Program-made: the position numbers and the translations under genes
Shown here: one piece after another, positions 44,166 through 45,946 of the stretch
Layout: every line of letters starts with the position of its first letter
Position numbering within the stretch: position 1 is the stretch's first letter
The notes under the pieces: model-generated
Seen by the model: the letters and a program-made list of their open reading frames with translations, nothing else
Databases searched by the model: none
What the model was told of the DNA's origin: nothing
NCBI GenBank assembly: GCA_031271295.1
Contig: JAISVZ010000002.1
Coordinates: 1 to 45,946 of the forward strand
Reading direction: 5' to 3'
Length of the DNA: 45,946 nt
From: Clostridiales bacterium
GTDB lineage: Bacteria > Bacillota > Clostridia > Lachnospirales > WQUN01

Positions 44166-45515
44166 ATGAGCGGCTGGATTATTCTGAATATTGATTGGGT
44201 TGATAATCAAGGGGGGCAGCTAAAATTTGAGCTTAAGGTTCCCGAGAAAAACGTGTGCACGGAATATGCGCAGCGGGTATCTATAGAAGATATAGAGAAA
44301 CTCACTGCCGAGCAAGAAGCGGTATTAAGCGAGGTTAATACCGCTTCAACAAAAATTTTTACCAATGGGCTGCATAGCTTAATTCCAAAGCAAATTCATG
44401 AAAAACTTCCGGAAAGCGGTTTTATGAAGCTTATTTGCGACAATTACACAAGAGGAATTCTTTGGGAACTTACGCCGCCTTCAATGTATGCGGATTTAAC
44501 CAATTGCTGGGGTATAAGGTTTGCCGCTTGCCGCGCAATGTCTGGAAATTTTGCAGCCGCCGAAAGAGCAGCCGCAGAGCAGCGCAGCTACAAGGTTACG
44601 GGCGATGGGTCGCTTTTAAATGCACAAGGCGCACGCACGCTGAAAAATTACGGCGCGAATGCGGTTTGGATTAATGCGGAATGCGCCGTATCAAAAGAGA
44701 CTTCAAAGAAAGAAACTAAAGAGCGCCTGAACGGTTCGGATATGTTTCATCTTATAGCGCACGGAGTTAAAACCGGTTCGGGTTTTACTAACATACTTTT
44801 TAAAAAAGAGGACGAATCAGAAGCGCTTATTTCCTTTGACGACGAAATTGGAATTTACCCGAAAATTGTACTTGCGGATTGTTGCTACAGCGCTTACCAG
44901 CAGATTGGGGAAAATTTTGACAAAACATTTGCGGGAAAATTTATAAAGCATATGGGAAGTTCGGTTTTTATAGGAAATGTAGGCAAGGCGATAGTTTATG
45001 GCGATAATAATTCGCCAATGCTCGGTTCGTGGTTTGCGGAAAAATTTTTGCAAGAGTTTATGGGGGACGGCAATCCTGAATTTTTATCCTGCGTTCGAAC
45101 GGCGCGAAGTTCCGTTTGCGCCAAAACCGACGAGGGCGGGAACAGAGTTTTAAGCGCACAGTATAATTTTATGTCCGTCATTTACGTTGCTTCCAACGTT
45201 TCGCCGGATATAAAACGCAACGAATTAGTGGGCGACGTTTCGCCGGATATAACACGCAGCGATTTAGTGGGCGACGGTACACAAGGGCAGGAGCCTTTTT
45301 GGAAGGATCTTATCAAGTGGTTAAACGAATATCCCTTTTTAGACTTCTTAGTCGGCGCGGTGCCGGCTATAGTAATAGTGGATACCCTGAGCTTGCTTAT
45401 GCCGGGTTTGATTGAAAACCTTATTACGTTTATTATTGCTTTTGTAGTTTTAACCGCCATTTTTGCGTTGGTATTGTTAGTAATTATACCTAAGATTTCC
45501 AAAAAAATAGAGTGA
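44166..45515 (+). CDS. Membrane-anchored CHAT (caspase-like) protein (gene 7)
   Basis: A 449-residue protein. Residues 1-115 form an N-terminal domain of unknown kind. Residues about 130-345 fit a CHAT domain: catalytic H199-G200 in FHLIAHG after a strand, and C239-C240 in KIVLADCCYSA, with a downstream FIGNVGKA and late YNFMSVIYVAS strand. Either cysteine could be catalytic. A linker with a 39-base tandem duplication (VSPDI...LVGD twice) leads to two membrane helices (about residues 393-415 and 420-444). A caspase-like protease or regulated-death effector at the membrane is inferred. The start follows CCGGGGTGAT. The proteolytic target is unknown. Confidence 0.75.
   Translation: MSGWIILNIDWVDNQGGQLKFELKVPEKNVCTEYAQRVSIEDIEKLTAEQEAVLSEVNTASTKIFTNGLHSLIPKQIHEKLPESGFMKLICDNYTRGILWELTPPSMYADLTNCWGIRFAACRAMSGNFAAAERAAAEQRSYKVTGDGSLLNAQGARTLKNYGANAVWINAECAVSKETSKKETKERLNGSDMFHLIAHGVKTGSGFTNILFKKEDESEALISFDDEIGIYPKIVLADCCYSAYQQIGENFDKTFAGKFIKHMGSSVFIGNVGKAIVYGDNNSPMLGSWFAEKFLQEFMGDGNPEFLSCVRTARSSVCAKTDEGGNRVLSAQYNFMSVIYVASNVSPDIKRNELVGDVSPDITRSDLVGDGTQGQEPFWKDLIKWLNEYPFLDFLVGAVPAIVIVDTLSLLMPGLIENLITFIIAFVVLTAIFALVLLVIIPKISKKIE
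45198..45275 (+). repeat. 39-base in-frame tandem duplication
   Basis: Two 39-base units (45198-45236 and 45237-45275) differ at a few bases only and encode VSPDIKRNELVGD and VSPDITRSDLVGD in the linker between the CHAT domain and membrane helices. Confidence 0.85.
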
Positions 45516-45946
45516 TGCCGCGCAATTAAGGCAAACGTTTCCGAAAAATTTTGTTTTACAATGCCGGATGCCGTTACTGTTCACACTCCCGCTGAAGGAG
45601 CTGCTTCATTTATTTCTACGCCTTAGAATAATAAGGTGTCTAATTTCATTTTCCGTAAGTAGCAATTTAGCTGTTCGCTGCCCAGAACTAAGCACGCAAA
45701 ATACTGTTTGTATTACCCGCGCATTTTTAGGCTGTTCGGCAAGAGCGCATATTCTCCACGCTTTGTGCGGATATCCTATAAGGGGTGTAGAGGGGCTTCG
45801 ACGCAAATTATATCGCCCAGCAATGTGCCACCTGACGCTTCAGAACATTTTTGAGCGCACCAAGTTAATAAAGAGTTTTATGTTAACGCAGTGCGCTCAA
45901 AAATATTCTTCTCGCTGCTCTGGTGAACCAATTTTCGCCAATTAGT
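45516..45946. other. Repeat-rich stretch at right window edge
   Basis: No intact gene. A diverged copy of the dispersed repeat is at 45792-45833 (GGGGCTTCGACGC, TATATCGCCCAGCAATGTGC). A large hairpin is at 45848-45903. The last 40 bases (45905-45939) match 27533-27568 in reverse with about two differences, meaning a second Rpn-type fragment on the minus strand. TGTTTGTATTACCCGCGC near 45703 also occurs on the minus strand near 30540. Confidence 0.6.
45848..45903. repeat. Large inverted repeat near right edge
   Basis: TTTTTGAGCGCAC (45848-45860) and GTGCGCTCAAAAA (45891-45903) pair perfectly around a 30-base loop that holds another weak inverted pair (AGTTAA/TTAAC). On either strand the stem ends in T-rich sequence, so it may act as a bidirectional terminator. 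Confidence 0.7.

Noticed and set aside
45568-45945. Plus-strand open frame of 125 codons at right edge
   Set aside because: It crosses the dispersed repeat, the large hairpin and a reversed Rpn fragment; no start signal.
1-45946. tRNA, rRNA or known riboswitch
   Set aside because: No T-arm, rRNA core or riboswitch core sequence was seen on reading both strands, although covariance-model searches were not possible.

Overview
The window looks like a contig from an uncultured Bacillota (Clostridia-like) bacterium. Supporting signs are strong AGGAGG ribosome binding sites, frequent TTG starts (930, 4468, 9225, 11068, 23638), YycH/YycI-type proteins, DUF4914 and DUF5696 proteins, lipoprotein solute-binding proteins and a GH26/GH130 mannan pathway. 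Most genes are of moderate GC content; one block (about 17.4-19.7 kb) is visibly AT-rich and looks acquired. Both ends of the window lie in members of a dispersed repeat family that also occurs internally, so the sequence may simply be a contig that broke at repeats.

Layout: 1-929, repeats and a perfect 38-bp palindrome, no gene. 930-4070, a DUF4914 protein and a methyltransferase. 4210-27257, a beta-mannan utilisation region: secreted GH26 mannanase with a CBM, a very large solute-binding protein with carbohydrate-binding-like domains, two permeases, an NHL protein, a Yip1 protein, a DUF5696 protein, a second permease pair, a lipoprotein with a duplicated domain, a second solute-binding protein, a LacI-type regulator and a GH130 phosphorylase. 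The second permease pair is split by about 4.2 kb carrying an AbiGi/AbiGii-type abortive infection pair and small unknown genes. 27258-32172, an accessory strip: repeats, Rpn-type remnants, an AAA/DUF4143 ATPase, a frameshifted MerR regulator, an HEYTH protein with a minisatellite, and DUF1294. 32171-38403 (minus strand): YycI- and YycH-like proteins, an exported protein, an HD-GYP response regulator, and two sugar kinases. 38647-45515 (plus strand): seven genes of mostly unknown family ending in a membrane-anchored CHAT (caspase-like) protein. 45516-45946, repeats.

How the genes fit together: GH26 should cut beta-mannan outside the cell, the two ABC importers (no ATPase gene is present here) should take up manno-oligosaccharides, and GH130 should phosphorolyse them in the cytoplasm, under the LacI-type regulator. 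The most novel part is 38.6-45.5 kb. It has two coiled-coil proteins, a four-helix membrane protein and a vWA-like/OmpA lipoprotein, followed, behind its own promoter, by an unknown protein, an HxxxCxxC zinc-finger-like protein and a CHAT protease-like protein with two C-terminal membrane helices. This is a candidate undescribed envelope-associated caspase-like conflict or cell-death system; that function is inference only.
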